DNA of 10,919 nucleotides from CAZQXD01 sp964597315 (GTDB lineage: Bacteria; Pseudomonadota; Gammaproteobacteria; Competibacterales; Competibacteraceae), in assembly GCA_964597315.1 (NCBI GenBank), contig CAZQXD010000101.1, forward strand, positions 1-10,919. The letters are read 5' to 3'. The notes below the pieces were generated by a model. The model did no database searches. It saw only the letters and a list, made by a program, of their open reading frames with translations, and had not been told where the DNA came from. The position numbers and the translations under genes were made by a program. Shown here piece by piece: positions 1 through 7,059 of the stretch; within the stretch, counting starts at the first letter, position 1, and each line of letters starts with the position of its first letter.

Positions 1-48
<48 letters not shown>

Positions 49-58
49 AAACGTGTTG

Positions 59-78
59 AGGGGCGTATTAAAGCCCCT
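59..78 (-). terminator. Possible terminator or processing hairpin after yggX
   Basis: AGGGGC at 59-64 and GCCCCT at 73-78 form a perfect 6-bp stem around an 8-base loop; a flanking G-T pair could extend it. It sits between the yggX stop codon and the tRNA-Phe 5' end. In the direction of yggX transcription no U-run follows the stem, so it is at best a weak intrinsic terminator. It may instead separate the mRNA from the tRNA leader. Confidence 0.35.
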
Positions 79-102
79 TGCGGTGGCGGCGTCAAGAGCC
101 GG

Positions 103-369
103 TTACTCCGGCACGTAGCCTTCAGGCGTGGCCGCGCCCTCCCCGAAAAAGAACTGCTCCATCTGCTGCTCCAGAAACTTCCGATCCTTAGGCTCGATGG
201 GGGTCAGCCGGTACTCGTTGATGAGCATGGTCTGATGGCGCATCCACTGTTGCCAGGCTTCCTTGGACACATTCTCGAAAATCCGCTTGCCCAGTTCGCC
301 CGGGTAGACAGGGCGGTCTAGGCCCTCGGCCTCCCGGCCCAGTTTTACACAATGCACGGTACGGGCCAT
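103..369 (-). CDS. yggX: YggX-family Fe(2+)-trafficking / oxidative damage protection protein
   Basis: This 88-residue protein matches the whole length of the small YggX family (about 90 residues). The start MARTVHCVKL carries the conserved Cys7, and the body has the typical RIFENVSKEAWQQW and LTPIEPKDRKFLEQQMEQFFF stretches. YggX is a cytosolic protein linked in enterobacteria to handling of labile iron and to protecting Fe-S clusters from oxidants. The start ATG at 369 is preceded by a strong GAGGAGG ribosome site that overlaps the end of mutY. The stop is TAA at 103-105. Adjacency to mutY, an Fe-S enzyme, is the classic gammaproteobacterial order and implies co-transcription. The exact biochemical role of YggX (iron carrier or other) remains debated. 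Confidence 0.95.
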   Translation of the reverse strand: MARTVHCVKLGREAEGLDRPVYPGELGKRIFENVSKEAWQQWMRHQTMLINEYRLTPIEPKDRKFLEQQMEQFFFGEGAATPEGYVPE

Positions 370-379
370 GAATCCTCCT

Positions 380-1435
380 CTACCAGTCGTTGGCCAGGGT
401 GTCTAACAGCCGCCGCACCGGGGCGGCCAGACCGCCCGGCTCAGGCTGGCCGGTGTTATACCAGACATACCGGTCGGCATCCATCACTCTGCCCACAGCG
501 CCGGTCACGGTCACCCGCACCGGGGTAATATCCAGGTGAAAATGGCTGAAGGTGTGGCGCAGCACCCCCCAGGGCTGAATGTGGTCCACCTCCAGGCCCA
601 GGGCTTCCTGGCACCATCTCGCCACTTCGGCCTGGGGCGGGCACTCTGGAAAACTCCATAACCCGCCCCAGACCCCGGTGGGGGGACGCTTTTCCAGGCA
701 CACCGCCCCATCGGCAGCGCGTAGCAATAGCATCCGGGTCTGACGCGTCGGTAAGTCCCGACGCGGACGGGAGGCCGGGAAATCTCCCACCCGGCCCAGG
801 GCCAGCGCCCGGCAGTCCCTGGCCAGGGGGCAGGCGTGGCACAGGGACCGACGGCGGGTGCAAACCGTGGCCCCCAGGTCCATCATGGCCTGGGTATAGG
901 CGGCCACCCGTTCCCGAGGCGTGTACTGCTCGGCCAGTTCCCACAGCCGCGCCTGAACCTCGGTGCGCCCCGGCCAGCCCGCCACCGCCCGGAAACGGGC
1001 CAGGACCCGCTTGACGTTACCGTCGAGGATGGCATGGCGTCGACCCCGGGACAGGGCCAGGATGGCCCCAGCGGTGGAGCGGCCAATGCCCGGCAGCGCC
1101 TGGAGCGATTCCGCAGTATCGGGCAGCTCGCCCCCGTGGTGGTCCATGACCTGCCGGGCGGCCCGGTGCAGATTGCGGGCGCGGGCGTAATACCCCAGCC
1201 CCGACCAGCGGGCCAGCACCGCATCCAGATCGGCCGCAGCCAGGTCGGACAGGCTGGGGAAACAGGCCATGAAGCGTTCATAATAGGGAATGACCGTCGC
1301 CACCTGGGTCTGCTGGAGCATGATCTCCGATACCCACACCCGGTAGGGACTGGCGTCCCGCTGCCAGGGCAGGTCCTTACGACCGTGGGCGTCGTACCAA
1401 TCCAGGACCCGGCGGCTGAATTCGTCCGGTTGCAT
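380..1435 (-). CDS. mutY: A/G-specific adenine DNA glycosylase MutY
   Basis: MutY removes adenine mispaired with 8-oxoguanine or G, preventing G:C to T:A transversions. From the ATG at 1435 the product is 351 residues, the usual size. Catalytic Glu37 lies in VSEIMLQQTQ. The helix-hairpin-helix LPGIGRSTAG is at about 114-123, and catalytic Asp138 lies in ILDGNVKRV. The [4Fe-4S] cysteines are C192, C199, C202 and C208 (spacing C-x6-C-x2-C-x5-C), at the same numbers as in E. coli MutY. The C-terminal part, from about residue 230, is the NUDIX-like 8-oxoG recognition domain, with LRHTFSHFHLDI as its signature. A longer form from TTG at 1474 is possible but would overlap the divergent gene; the ATG start aligns with E. 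coli MutY residue 1. The ribosome site is weak (AGAG). yggX starts 10 bases downstream, so the two form an operon. Confidence 0.96.
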   Translation of the reverse strand: MQPDEFSRRVLDWYDAHGRKDLPWQRDASPYRVWVSEIMLQQTQVATVIPYYERFMACFPSLSDLAAADLDAVLARWSGLGYYARARNLHRAARQVMDHHGGELPDTAESLQALPGIGRSTAGAILALSRGRRHAILDGNVKRVLARFRAVAGWPGRTEVQARLWELAEQYTPRERVAAYTQAMMDLGATVCTRRRSLCHACPLARDCRALALGRVGDFPASRPRRDLPTRQTRMLLLRAADGAVCLEKRPPTGVWGGLWSFPECPPQAEVARWCQEALGLEVDHIQPWGVLRHTFSHFHLDITPVRVTVTGAVGRVMDADRYVWYNTGQPEPGGLAAPVRRLLDTLANDW

Positions 1436-1467
1436 CGCTCTGATTCTTTTCGCAAGGGGGCTACAGT

Positions 1468-2319
1468 ATGGCAAACATTCTTATCGCTGGCTGCGGCGAC
1501 GTGGGTTCCACCCTGGGTCTGGCGCTGCTGGCCGCCGGTCACCAGGTCTGGGGGTTACGGCGCGACCCCACCGCCCTGCCCTCAGGTATCCAGCCCCTGG
1601 CCGCCGACCTGGCCGAACCGGCCACCTTGGCGGCACTGCCCCCGGGATTGGAGTATGTGTTTTATACCGCCGCCGCCGGGGGTTACAGGGAAGACCGCTA
1701 CCGGAGCGCCTATTTGGACGGGGTACGCAACCTGCTGGCCGCCCTGCGCCATGGGAACCAGCACCCCCGACGTCTGTTCTTCACCTCTAGCACCTCGGTC
1801 TACGCCCAGAGCGACGGGCAATGGGTGGACGAGGCCACGCCCGCCGAGGCGGAGAGCTTCGCTGGCCGCTGCCTGCGGGCCGGGGAGGGACTGTTATGGG
1901 CCGCCCCCTGGCCGGCCACGGTGCTGCGCCTGGGAGGCATCTATGGTCCAGGCCGCACCCGGTTGATCGACACCTTGCGCGCCGGAACCGCCACCTGCGT
2001 GGAGCAACCGCCCCTGTACACCAACCGCATCCACCGGGACGACTGCGCCCGGGCGTTGGCGCATCTGCTGACTATCGAACATCCCGAACCCCTGTATCTG
2101 GGGGTGGACGACGACCCGGCCCCCCGATGCCAGGTGCTGCGCTGGCTGGCGGCGGAACTGGGAGTATCGCCGCCCACCGTGGTAGCGGCCCCCGCCTCGC
2201 CCCGCTCCAATAAACGCTGCCGAAATGACCGCCTCAAGGCCACCGGGTTTCGGTTTCGCTATCCCGGCTACCGTGATGGCTATGGCCTTTTGCTACGGAA
2301 GTTGAATCAACTAGATTGA
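1468..2319 (+). CDS. YeeZ-like NAD(P)-binding epimerase/dehydratase-type protein (extended SDR)
   Basis: This is a 283-residue cytosolic Rossmann-fold protein. The N-terminal dinucleotide-binding loop AGCGDVGSTLG (G8-x-G10-x-x-G13) follows MANILI. FFTSSTSVY (Tyr112) holds the serine/tyrosine of the SDR site, but the lysine four residues on is a serine (S116), as it is also missing in E. coli YeeZ. Further YeeZ-like stretches are LRLGGIYGPGRTR, NRIHRDDCARA and the C-terminal FRFRYPGYRDGY. The substrate is unknown for this family, so no reaction is assigned. The start ATG has an AAGGGGG ribosome site 7 bases upstream. The gene is divergent from mutY with a very short gap. No partner gene on the same strand lies within 300 bases. 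Confidence 0.85.
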   Translation: MANILIAGCGDVGSTLGLALLAAGHQVWGLRRDPTALPSGIQPLAADLAEPATLAALPPGLEYVFYTAAAGGYREDRYRSAYLDGVRNLLAALRHGNQHPRRLFFTSSTSVYAQSDGQWVDEATPAEAESFAGRCLRAGEGLLWAAPWPATVLRLGGIYGPGRTRLIDTLRAGTATCVEQPPLYTNRIHRDDCARALAHLLTIEHPEPLYLGVDDDPAPRCQVLRWLAAELGVSPPTVVAAPASPRSNKRCRNDRLKATGFRFRYPGYRDGYGLLLRKLNQLD

Positions 2320-2397
2320 AGGGTTCGAGATTGTTGATAGAAACCCTAACGGTTGGTTCATTTCTCGAAACGCGGTGACTCGGGCCGCTGCCTGAAG

Positions 2398-2432
2398 GCC
2401 ACCCGCAGGGCGTGGCATGGATGCCGCAGGGG
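2398..2432. repeat. Compact interlocked inverted/direct repeat
   Basis: Two overlapping small hairpins, GCCAC/GTGGC and GGCAT-GG-ATGCC, are bracketed by two copies of CCGCAGGG spaced 21 bases apart. It lies in the gap between the YeeZ-like gene and yjbQ. This is what is visible; whether it belongs to a repeat family cannot be told from one copy. Confidence 0.4.
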
Positions 2433-2622
2433 TATTTTACGGGACAGTGGTTCAACCTCTCGGACCCGGCCATGGAGAACGCCCCTCTGCCCTCCCCTGC
2501 ATGAAGCGTTTCCGGGACTTGTTCAGAGTTTCGGCCACTTTCCATTTTCGTTCTCCCCAGGGCCAGGAAGGCCATGCCGCTTCAGCCCCGGAGGCTGTCG
2601 CGATTCTCACCCGCCCTGCTAG

Positions 2623-2628
2623 GATAAT
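2623..2628 (+). promoter_or_regulatory. Possible -10 element for yjbQ
   Basis: GATAAT matches the sigma-70 -10 consensus at five of six positions and lies 27 bases before the yjbQ ATG. No recognisable -35 hexamer sits 16-18 bases upstream (GCGATT at 17), so the call is weak. Confidence 0.25.
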
Positions 2629-2654
2629 CGTGGATTGTTTGGAAGGGGACGTTG

Positions 2655-3074
2655 ATGATCCATCAGGAGCATTTTTCGGTGCGCACCAGTGGTCGGGGCG
2701 CCGTGGACCTCTCCGACCGGGTCCAGTCCATCGTTCGGGCCTCCGGTATCCGCGCCGGGCTGGCCCATGTGTTTATCCACCATACCAGCGCCTCGCTTAT
2801 GCTGTGCGAAAACGCCGACCCGGATGTGCGCCGGGACCTGAACGCCTTCATGGCCCGGCTGGTCCCGGACGGCGACCCTTTGTTCCGGCACACCGCCGAG
2901 GGTCCCGACGATATGCCGGCCCATGTGCGTAGCGTGCTGACCCAATCCGGCCTTAGCCTGCCAGTAACCGGCGGCCGCTGCGCTCTGGGCGTCTGGCAGG
3001 GGGTGTATCTCTGGGAACACCGCCACGCGCCCCATGAGCGACGTCTCACCGTTACCGTACAAGGCGACAGTTAG
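2655..3074 (+). CDS. yjbQ: YjbQ / UPF0047 family protein (secondary thiamine-phosphate synthase type)
   Basis: This 139-residue cytosolic protein spans the entire UPF0047 fold. Family signatures in order are VFIHHTSASLMLCEN (about 39-53), DPDVRRDL (55-62), HTAEGPDDMPAH (79-90) and LGVWQGVYLWEHR (111-123). The histidines and acidic residues of these motifs form the presumed metal/phosphate site. E. coli YjbQ shows low thiamine phosphate synthase activity; the physiological role is unknown, so the product name reflects the family only. I chose ATG 2655 over the TTG just before it at 2652 because AAGGGG at 2643-2648 is then spaced 6 bases from the start. The stop is TAG at 3072-3074. No thiamine genes are nearby. 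Confidence 0.9.
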   Translation: MIHQEHFSVRTSGRGAVDLSDRVQSIVRASGIRAGLAHVFIHHTSASLMLCENADPDVRRDLNAFMARLVPDGDPLFRHTAEGPDDMPAHVRSVLTQSGLSLPVTGGRCALGVWQGVYLWEHRHAPHERRLTVTVQGDS

Positions 3075-3173
3075 CCCTAATGTTTAGCTGAACCCGGCCG
3101 AAACACGCCCCGTCACTCAATAACCATTCGGCCCTCGCCCTCCTGGCACGGCCACACCAAGGATGACGCCACC

Positions 3174-4082
3174 ATGCCACCCAGCACATTTCCACGCCTT
3201 GCGGCCAGCATCTGGCTGCTGGTCATTATCGCTCTGCCCGCCGCCGCTGGCCCCGCCAAACCCCCGATTCAGGCCCGGGCGGCGGTGTTGATCGACACCC
3301 AGACCCAGGAAGTCATCTACGCTAAAAACCCTCATCTGCGGCTGCCCCCGGCCAGCACCACCAAGGTGCTCACTGCCCTGCTAGCCCTGGAACATATGCA
3401 AATGAACCGCAAGGTGCGGGTCAGTCCCGGGGCGGCCAATACCCCACCGAGCCGGATCGGGTTGCGGGCCGGGGAAAAACTCGTGGCCCAGGATCTCCTC
3501 TACGGCCTGCTGCTCAAATCCGGCAACGACGCCGGCGAGGTGGTGGCCGAAGCGGTGTCTGGCTCCATTGCCCGGTTTTCCAGGCTGATGAACCAGCGAG
3601 CTTGGAAAATGGGCGCCAGGAACACCCATTTTCGCAATCCCCACGGCCTACCCGCCCGCAACCATTACAGTTCGGCCTATGATCTAGCGCTGATCTTTCG
3701 TCGGGCCATGGGCAACCCCCTGTTCGCGGAGATTGTCCGCACCCGCCGGGCTTCCCTGCGTATCGACACCCCCTATGCGTCCGCAGGCTGGCGGTCGGTG
3801 GCGGTGCGCAACAGCAATCGGTTGCTCGGAGTTTACGAGGGCGCTCGGGGCGGCAAGACCGGTTTTACCCGCAGGGCCAAGCGTTGTTTCGTGGGCGAGG
3901 CGGCCCGGGGCGGCACCCGGCTGGCGGTGGCGGTGCTGGGCAGTCCCAACTCCGCCACCCTCTGGAGGGATGTACAGGCCCTGTTCGACTACGGCTTCGC
4001 TCTACGGGCGGATAAGCCGTCGGGAACGGTGGCGGCGCTCGAAGCCAAGCGCCAACCCAAAACCACCGGCCAGGGCGGATGA
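3174..4082 (+). CDS. Exported short D-alanyl-D-alanine carboxypeptidase/endopeptidase (peptidase S11)
   Basis: This low-molecular-weight penicillin-binding protein trims peptidoglycan peptides in the periplasm. The 302-residue product begins with a signal peptide whose hydrophobic core is about residues 11-25, with likely cleavage after PAAAG. The three active-site motifs are present: S61-T-T-K64 in PPASTTKVLTA, S116-G-N118 in LLKSGNDAGE, and K228-T-G230 in GGKTGFT. The protein ends soon after the catalytic domain. It lacks the second beta domain and the C-terminal amphipathic anchor of PBP5/6, so it resembles PBP7-sized or DacF-like forms and is probably soluble in the periplasm. The ribosome site AAGGA lies 10 bases before the ATG. 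Its stop faces the stop of the M48 lipoprotein gene 7 bases away. Whether it acts as carboxypeptidase or endopeptidase cannot be decided from sequence. Confidence 0.9.
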   Translation: MPPSTFPRLAASIWLLVIIALPAAAGPAKPPIQARAAVLIDTQTQEVIYAKNPHLRLPPASTTKVLTALLALEHMQMNRKVRVSPGAANTPPSRIGLRAGEKLVAQDLLYGLLLKSGNDAGEVVAEAVSGSIARFSRLMNQRAWKMGARNTHFRNPHGLPARNHYSSAYDLALIFRRAMGNPLFAEIVRTRRASLRIDTPYASAGWRSVAVRNSNRLLGVYEGARGGKTGFTRRAKRCFVGEAARGGTRLAVAVLGSPNSATLWRDVQALFDYGFALRADKPSGTVAALEAKRQPKTTGQGG

Positions 4083-4089
4083 ACGCAGC

Positions 4090-4869
4090 TTAGCCGCAGC
4101 GGGGCCGCCGACCCTGGGCGCGGGCCGCCTCGTAGGTTTGCAGGGCCGGTCCTAGCCGGGCCTGAAGGTCGCGGATGCGGGTGTCGTTGGCCGGGTGGGT
4201 GGACAGCAGTTCCGGCGGGGCGCCTCCTCCTTGGGCCGCCATATTGCGCCACAACGTCACCGCGCCCCGAGGATCGAAACCGGCCCGGGCCATGAGGTCC
4301 AGGCCGATCTCGTCGGCCTCGCTTTCGTGTGTCCGGCTATAGGGCAGCAAAATACCCACCTGGACGCCCAACCCCAGCAACTGCATGGTCTGGGACGACA
4401 GGCCACTGTCCCCGGCCACCGCCCCCGCCACCGCCAGGCCGCCCTGCACCGCTAGATTCTGGGAGGCCCGCTCATTGGAGTGCTGGGCCAGTACGTGGCC
4501 TATCTCATGGCCGATCACTGCGGCCAGTTGGTCCTGGGTTCGGGCGACTTCCAGCATGCCCGTATATACCCCGATCTTGCCCCCAGGCAGGGCAAAGGCA
4601 TTGGCGGCGTCGTCCTGGAACACCACCAGTTCCCAAGGCTGGCGCTGGGGCAAGGCGTCCACCACGGCGTCGGCCACGCAGCGCACATAGGCGTTGGCGA
4701 CGGGATCGGTTGCAATGGTTTCTTTTTGCTTGATTTCGGTAAATGCCGCCACCCCCATGGCGTCCATCTCCTGGGCGGGCATAAACACCAGCTGCTGGCG
4801 TCCGGTGGGGGAAACCGCACAGGCAGCCAGTTGCATCAACAGCAGGCCAGAGGCAAGAATTCTGAGCAT
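4090..4869 (-). CDS. M48 family metalloprotease, outer-membrane lipoprotein (LoiP/YcaL type)
   Basis: The 259-residue product starts with a lipoprotein signal peptide ending in the lipobox L-A-A-C17, followed by AVSPTGR; this predicts acylation at Cys17 and an outer-membrane location facing the periplasm. The peptidase domain has the zinc motif H121-E-I-G-H125 in VIGHEIGHVLAQHS and the downstream third ligand Glu182 in RTHESEADEIG, where the glutamate and aspartate follow the M48 pattern. The end has the LLSTHPANDTRI stretch common to this subfamily. Relatives (LoiP, YcaL, BepA) degrade or help assemble outer-membrane proteins. Start: ATG 4869, with AAGG eight bases upstream, is preferred over GTG 4878, which overlaps that site. 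It lies 52 bases after phzF on the same strand and is probably co-transcribed. Confidence 0.9.
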   Translation of the reverse strand: MLRILASGLLLMQLAACAVSPTGRQQLVFMPAQEMDAMGVAAFTEIKQKETIATDPVANAYVRCVADAVVDALPQRQPWELVVFQDDAANAFALPGGKIGVYTGMLEVARTQDQLAAVIGHEIGHVLAQHSNERASQNLAVQGGLAVAGAVAGDSGLSSQTMQLLGLGVQVGILLPYSRTHESEADEIGLDLMARAGFDPRGAVTLWRNMAAQGGGAPPELLSTHPANDTRIRDLQARLGPALQTYEAARAQGRRPRCG

Positions 4870-4921
4870 CGGTTTCACCTTGGAGCGAGTGGGGCAAACA
4901 CTGGGAGTACCGGCGTCCCCC

Positions 4922-5836
4922 TTAGGTTCCAGACGCTGGAATCTCCATCTCCCCTTCGCTCACCAACACCGCAGCCCCCCCTACCCGCACGGCCACGATC
5001 GCACCGTTTTGCTTATCGGCCTCCACCTCCAGGATACTGGGTCGGCCCATTTCAAAGCCCTGCTCCACCACCCAACGCAGGGGGCCATTGTTGGTGGGGT
5101 CTCGCTCCCCCAGCACCCCGGCCAGGGCCGCCGCCGCCGCGCCAGTGGCCGGGTCCTCGCTGATTCCCAGGGCCGGAGCGAACATTCGGGCGTGAATATG
5201 GGAGCCTGGCTCCACCGCTTCCCGGGCATAGATAAATAGCTCCTGGCTCCACAGGGAGGGGGACAGGCTCTCCCAAATGGCGCTGTTGAGCCGCGCCCGG
5301 CGCACCGCCGACAGCCCGGCCACGGGCACGAACAAAAACGGCACCCCGCAGGAAGCACCCCGGATCTCCCCGTCCAGGTCTTCCGGCTCCAAGGAAAGCA
5401 TGGCGGCCACTTGCTCCGGGTGGGGTGGCGAGGGTCCGAACTCCGGGAGTTTAGGGGCGGTGAGCTGGGCGAACACGGGCCGCCCCTGGTGGGCGCGGAT
5501 GATCACTGGCACCGGCCCTACGCCTTCTTCGAAAACCAGCTTGGTTTGGTCTCCGCTCAGGGGTAGTGCTCCCCGTAGCGCCAGCATCAGCGCCGCCCCC
5601 ACCGTGGGATGGCCGGCAAAGGGCAGTTCCGCGTCGGGGGTGAAAATCCGCAGCCGCCGAGCATGGCCCGAGTGTATGGGCGGGAACACGAACACGGTTT
5701 CCGAGAGATTAAACTCCTGGGCCACTGCCTGCATGACCGGGGTATCCAGGCCAGTGGCGTCGGGGAACACGGCGAGGGGATTGCCGCCAAATAGCCGCTC
5801 CGTGAACACATCGGCGGTAACGAATCGGTAGCGCAT
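4922..5836 (-). CDS. PhzF-family isomerase/epimerase
   Basis: This 304-residue protein has the two-halved diaminopimelate-epimerase-like fold of the PhzF family, at the usual length. Motifs are DVFTERLFGGNPLAVF (9-24), NLSETVF with Glu46 as the presumed catalytic acid/base, ELPFAGHPTVGAA (His76), and ISEDPATGAAAAA (Asp228) in the second half. In Pseudomonas, PhzF isomerises a dihydro-hydroxyanthranilate for phenazine synthesis, but no other phz gene is visible. Most chromosomal homologues of this kind act on unknown small molecules. The start ATG is preceded by AGGGAG at a rather long spacing of 10 bases. The gene lies 126 bases downstream of the DUF3179 gene and 52 upstream of the M48 protease on the same strand. 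Family assignment is firm; substrate is unknown. Confidence 0.9.
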   Translation of the reverse strand: MRYRFVTADVFTERLFGGNPLAVFPDATGLDTPVMQAVAQEFNLSETVFVFPPIHSGHARRLRIFTPDAELPFAGHPTVGAALMLALRGALPLSGDQTKLVFEEGVGPVPVIIRAHQGRPVFAQLTAPKLPEFGPSPPHPEQVAAMLSLEPEDLDGEIRGASCGVPFLFVPVAGLSAVRRARLNSAIWESLSPSLWSQELFIYAREAVEPGSHIHARMFAPALGISEDPATGAAAAALAGVLGERDPTNNGPLRWVVEQGFEMGRPSILEVEADKQNGAIVAVRVGGAAVLVSEGEMEIPASGT

Positions 5837-5879
5837 AACGGGCTTGCTCCCTGGAGACTATGGGTCTGGCTTGGCTACA

Positions 5880-5904
5880 AGTCTAGTTGGGTTTTTTCTA
5901 GACT
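5880..5904. repeat. Perfect 7-bp inverted repeat with T-rich loop upstream of the phzF-like gene
   Basis: AGTCTAG 5880-5886 and CTAGACT 5898-5904 are exact reverse complements around an 11-base spacer that contains a run of six T. It lies in the 126-base gap between the DUF3179 gene and the phzF-like gene, 44 bases before the latter's start. It may be a protein-binding site or a hairpin. It lacks a U-run after the stem on either strand, so it is not a standard terminator. Confidence 0.45.
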
Positions 5905-5962
5905 CGCCAGCCGGCCTCCTAGGCGACGCCCGACGCCCGAACCAAGCCCCCTGGAAAGCACA

Positions 5963-6895
5963 TCAAGGGGCGGTGTGGACCTGGGTATTCGGGTGAAACG
6001 CCGACCAGGCAAACCAGAACGCGATCACCGTGGGAATCTCTCGGCCTTCGGCATCCACCACCCGGCCACTCCGATGTTCGGGATCGAACTCCACGGTGAT
6101 CTCGCGCCCTGCCACGGTATCCAGGAAGCGGCGAGGGCCTTGGGACAGTTCGGCGAAGGGATAGGCTTTGAACACCCCCTCCAGCTCCAGGCCGATGACC
6201 TGCTCCTTGGGATGGTAGCGGGCGCTAAAGGGATCAACCGGGAAGTACAGGGCCGCGCTGGTTTCATAGCCCCTATAGGGATCGCGGGAATAGTCGCGCC
6301 GGTAGCCGGTGTTGGGGGACAGCACCAAAGTATCCGGGTGCCTGGCCCGCCAGGCCGCCCAGCTAGTATGGCTTGCGGGCACCATCTCCAGGGTTTCTCC
6401 CTTGAGGGGACCGGCGATGGCCTGGCGGGCAATCTGGGACCACAGGGACTCGCTGTCTCGGTCATAGAGCAGCACGTCGCTATTGTATAGCAGCCCGGAG
6501 ACCCCGAAGGTCCGGGGCTTGCCGGCCACCTCGGCCCGGAACACCATGCCGGTGCCGCACAGGGGGCAGTAACTGACTACGATGCCCTCGCCGCCGAACT
6601 GGTCGTTGACGATCTCATGCCAATTTAAGATGGCAATGGGATAGGCTTTGGCCACCCTGTTGCGCTCCACACCCAATACCCGGCTGGTATCCACCAACAG
6701 GCCCTGGCGGTGGGCGCTGACGAATTGGGGTGCGTCGATGGCCGGGATACCGTCCCGGGGCGGACCCCCCTGGCGAATCTCCGCCGCCGGCGCCAGGGCG
6801 TCGGACAGATCAAAACCGTTCTTAACCTGGGCCGCCGCCGTCAAGGGCAACAGCACCGCCAGCAACCCGCTCAGAAGCTCACGCATCGGGACCAT
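5963..6895 (-). CDS. Exported DUF3179 domain protein
   Basis: The 310-residue product begins with a signal peptide (hydrophobic core at about residues 6-22, likely cut near TAAAQ). The rest is the DUF3179 domain. Its hallmark is VVSYCPLCGTGMVF with Cys110 and Cys113, plus NWHEIVND before it, LLYNSDVLLYDR and ASHTSWAAWRARHP after it. The C-terminal part holds a typical GVFKAYPF and VEFDPEHRSG segment. The family function is unknown; the CxxC and conserved histidines suggest metal binding or redox chemistry in the periplasm, which is inference. Start choice: ATG 6895 has GGAGG six bases upstream and leaves a clean signal peptide; the ATG at 6919 would place that ribosome site inside the gene. 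It follows zwf with a gap of about 160 bases. Confidence 0.88.
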   Translation of the reverse strand: MVPMRELLSGLLAVLLPLTAAAQVKNGFDLSDALAPAAEIRQGGPPRDGIPAIDAPQFVSAHRQGLLVDTSRVLGVERNRVAKAYPIAILNWHEIVNDQFGGEGIVVSYCPLCGTGMVFRAEVAGKPRTFGVSGLLYNSDVLLYDRDSESLWSQIARQAIAGPLKGETLEMVPASHTSWAAWRARHPDTLVLSPNTGYRRDYSRDPYRGYETSAALYFPVDPFSARYHPKEQVIGLELEGVFKAYPFAELSQGPRRFLDTVAGREITVEFDPEHRSGRVVDAEGREIPTVIAFWFAWSAFHPNTQVHTAP

Positions 6896-7045
6896 GTATC
6901 GCCTCCATAATGCCGCCACGCGACCGCTTAGAGCGCCCCGAACCGGTCAAGGGTGAACACCCCGCCGGTCCCGGGGAGACTCCATCCGGCCTTGTAGGTG
7001 CTACGGGAAAACCGCTCCGATAGATGCAGTGGCGGGCGGGTGGAG

Positions 7046-7059
7046 GAGCCTCCCGGCTC
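7046..7059 (-). terminator. Small hairpin over the zwf stop codon
   Basis: GAGCC 7046-7050 and GGCTC 7055-7059 pair around a 4-base loop, overlapping the zwf TGA at 7058-7060. It has no U-run after it, so it would not act as a classic terminator. It might slow polymerase or protect the mRNA 3' end. The rest of the gap to the DUF3179 gene shows only GGGTG-AA-CACCC and an ACCGGT palindrome. Confidence 0.2.

Larger units (their letters stand above)
2320..2654. other. Gene-free stretch with clustered small inverted and direct repeats
   Basis: No convincing protein is encoded here; the open frames across it match no family I recognise, or are out-of-frame extensions of yjbQ. AGGGTT 2320-2325 pairs with AACCCT 2342-2347. 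GCCAC 2398-2402 pairs with GTGGC 2412-2416. GGCAT 2414-2418 pairs with ATGCC 2421-2425. CCGCAGGG occurs at 2403-2410 and again at 2424-2431. None has a U-run typical of an intrinsic terminator. The right end should contain the yjbQ promoter. The density of repeats between 2398 and 2432 suggests a dispersed intergenic repeat, which is inference. Confidence 0.5.

Noticed and set aside
1436..1474. Thirteen-residue N-terminal extension of MutY from TTG 1474
   Set aside because: It would overlap the divergent gene's start, and the shorter form aligns residue for residue with E. coli MutY, including E37, D138 and the four cysteines.
836..1966. Plus-strand open frame of 376 codons spanning mutY and the YeeZ-like gene start
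   Set aside because: It is antisense to mutY and out of frame with the downstream gene. Its composition is typical of GC-rich shadow frames and no domain is recognisable.
2234..2575. Minus-strand frame of 113 codons in the gap
   Set aside because: It overlaps the end of the YeeZ-like gene, has no ribosome site I trust and no recognisable domain. It is more likely a by-product of a non-coding repeat region.
2417..2932. Plus-strand frame of 171 codons over the large gap and yjbQ
   Set aside because: It overlaps yjbQ in another frame; the yjbQ frame carries all UPF0047 motifs.
4922..5836. Phenazine biosynthesis cluster suggested by the PhzF homologue
   Set aside because: No other phz gene is present in the window, and PhzF relatives are widespread in bacteria that make no phenazines.
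5924..5937. Tandem CGACGCC x 2 between the DUF3179 and phzF-like genes
   Set aside because: Two copies of seven bases are within chance in GC-rich DNA and show no further structure.
6896..6919. Upstream ATG for the DUF3179 protein
   Set aside because: It would translate through the GGAGG ribosome site and spoil the signal peptide start; ATG 6895 fits better.
7031..7046. G-rich run on the plus strand after zwf, possible G-quadruplex
   Set aside because: Only two runs reach three G and the others two, so a stable quadruplex is unlikely. It is the C-rich strand in the zwf transcript.
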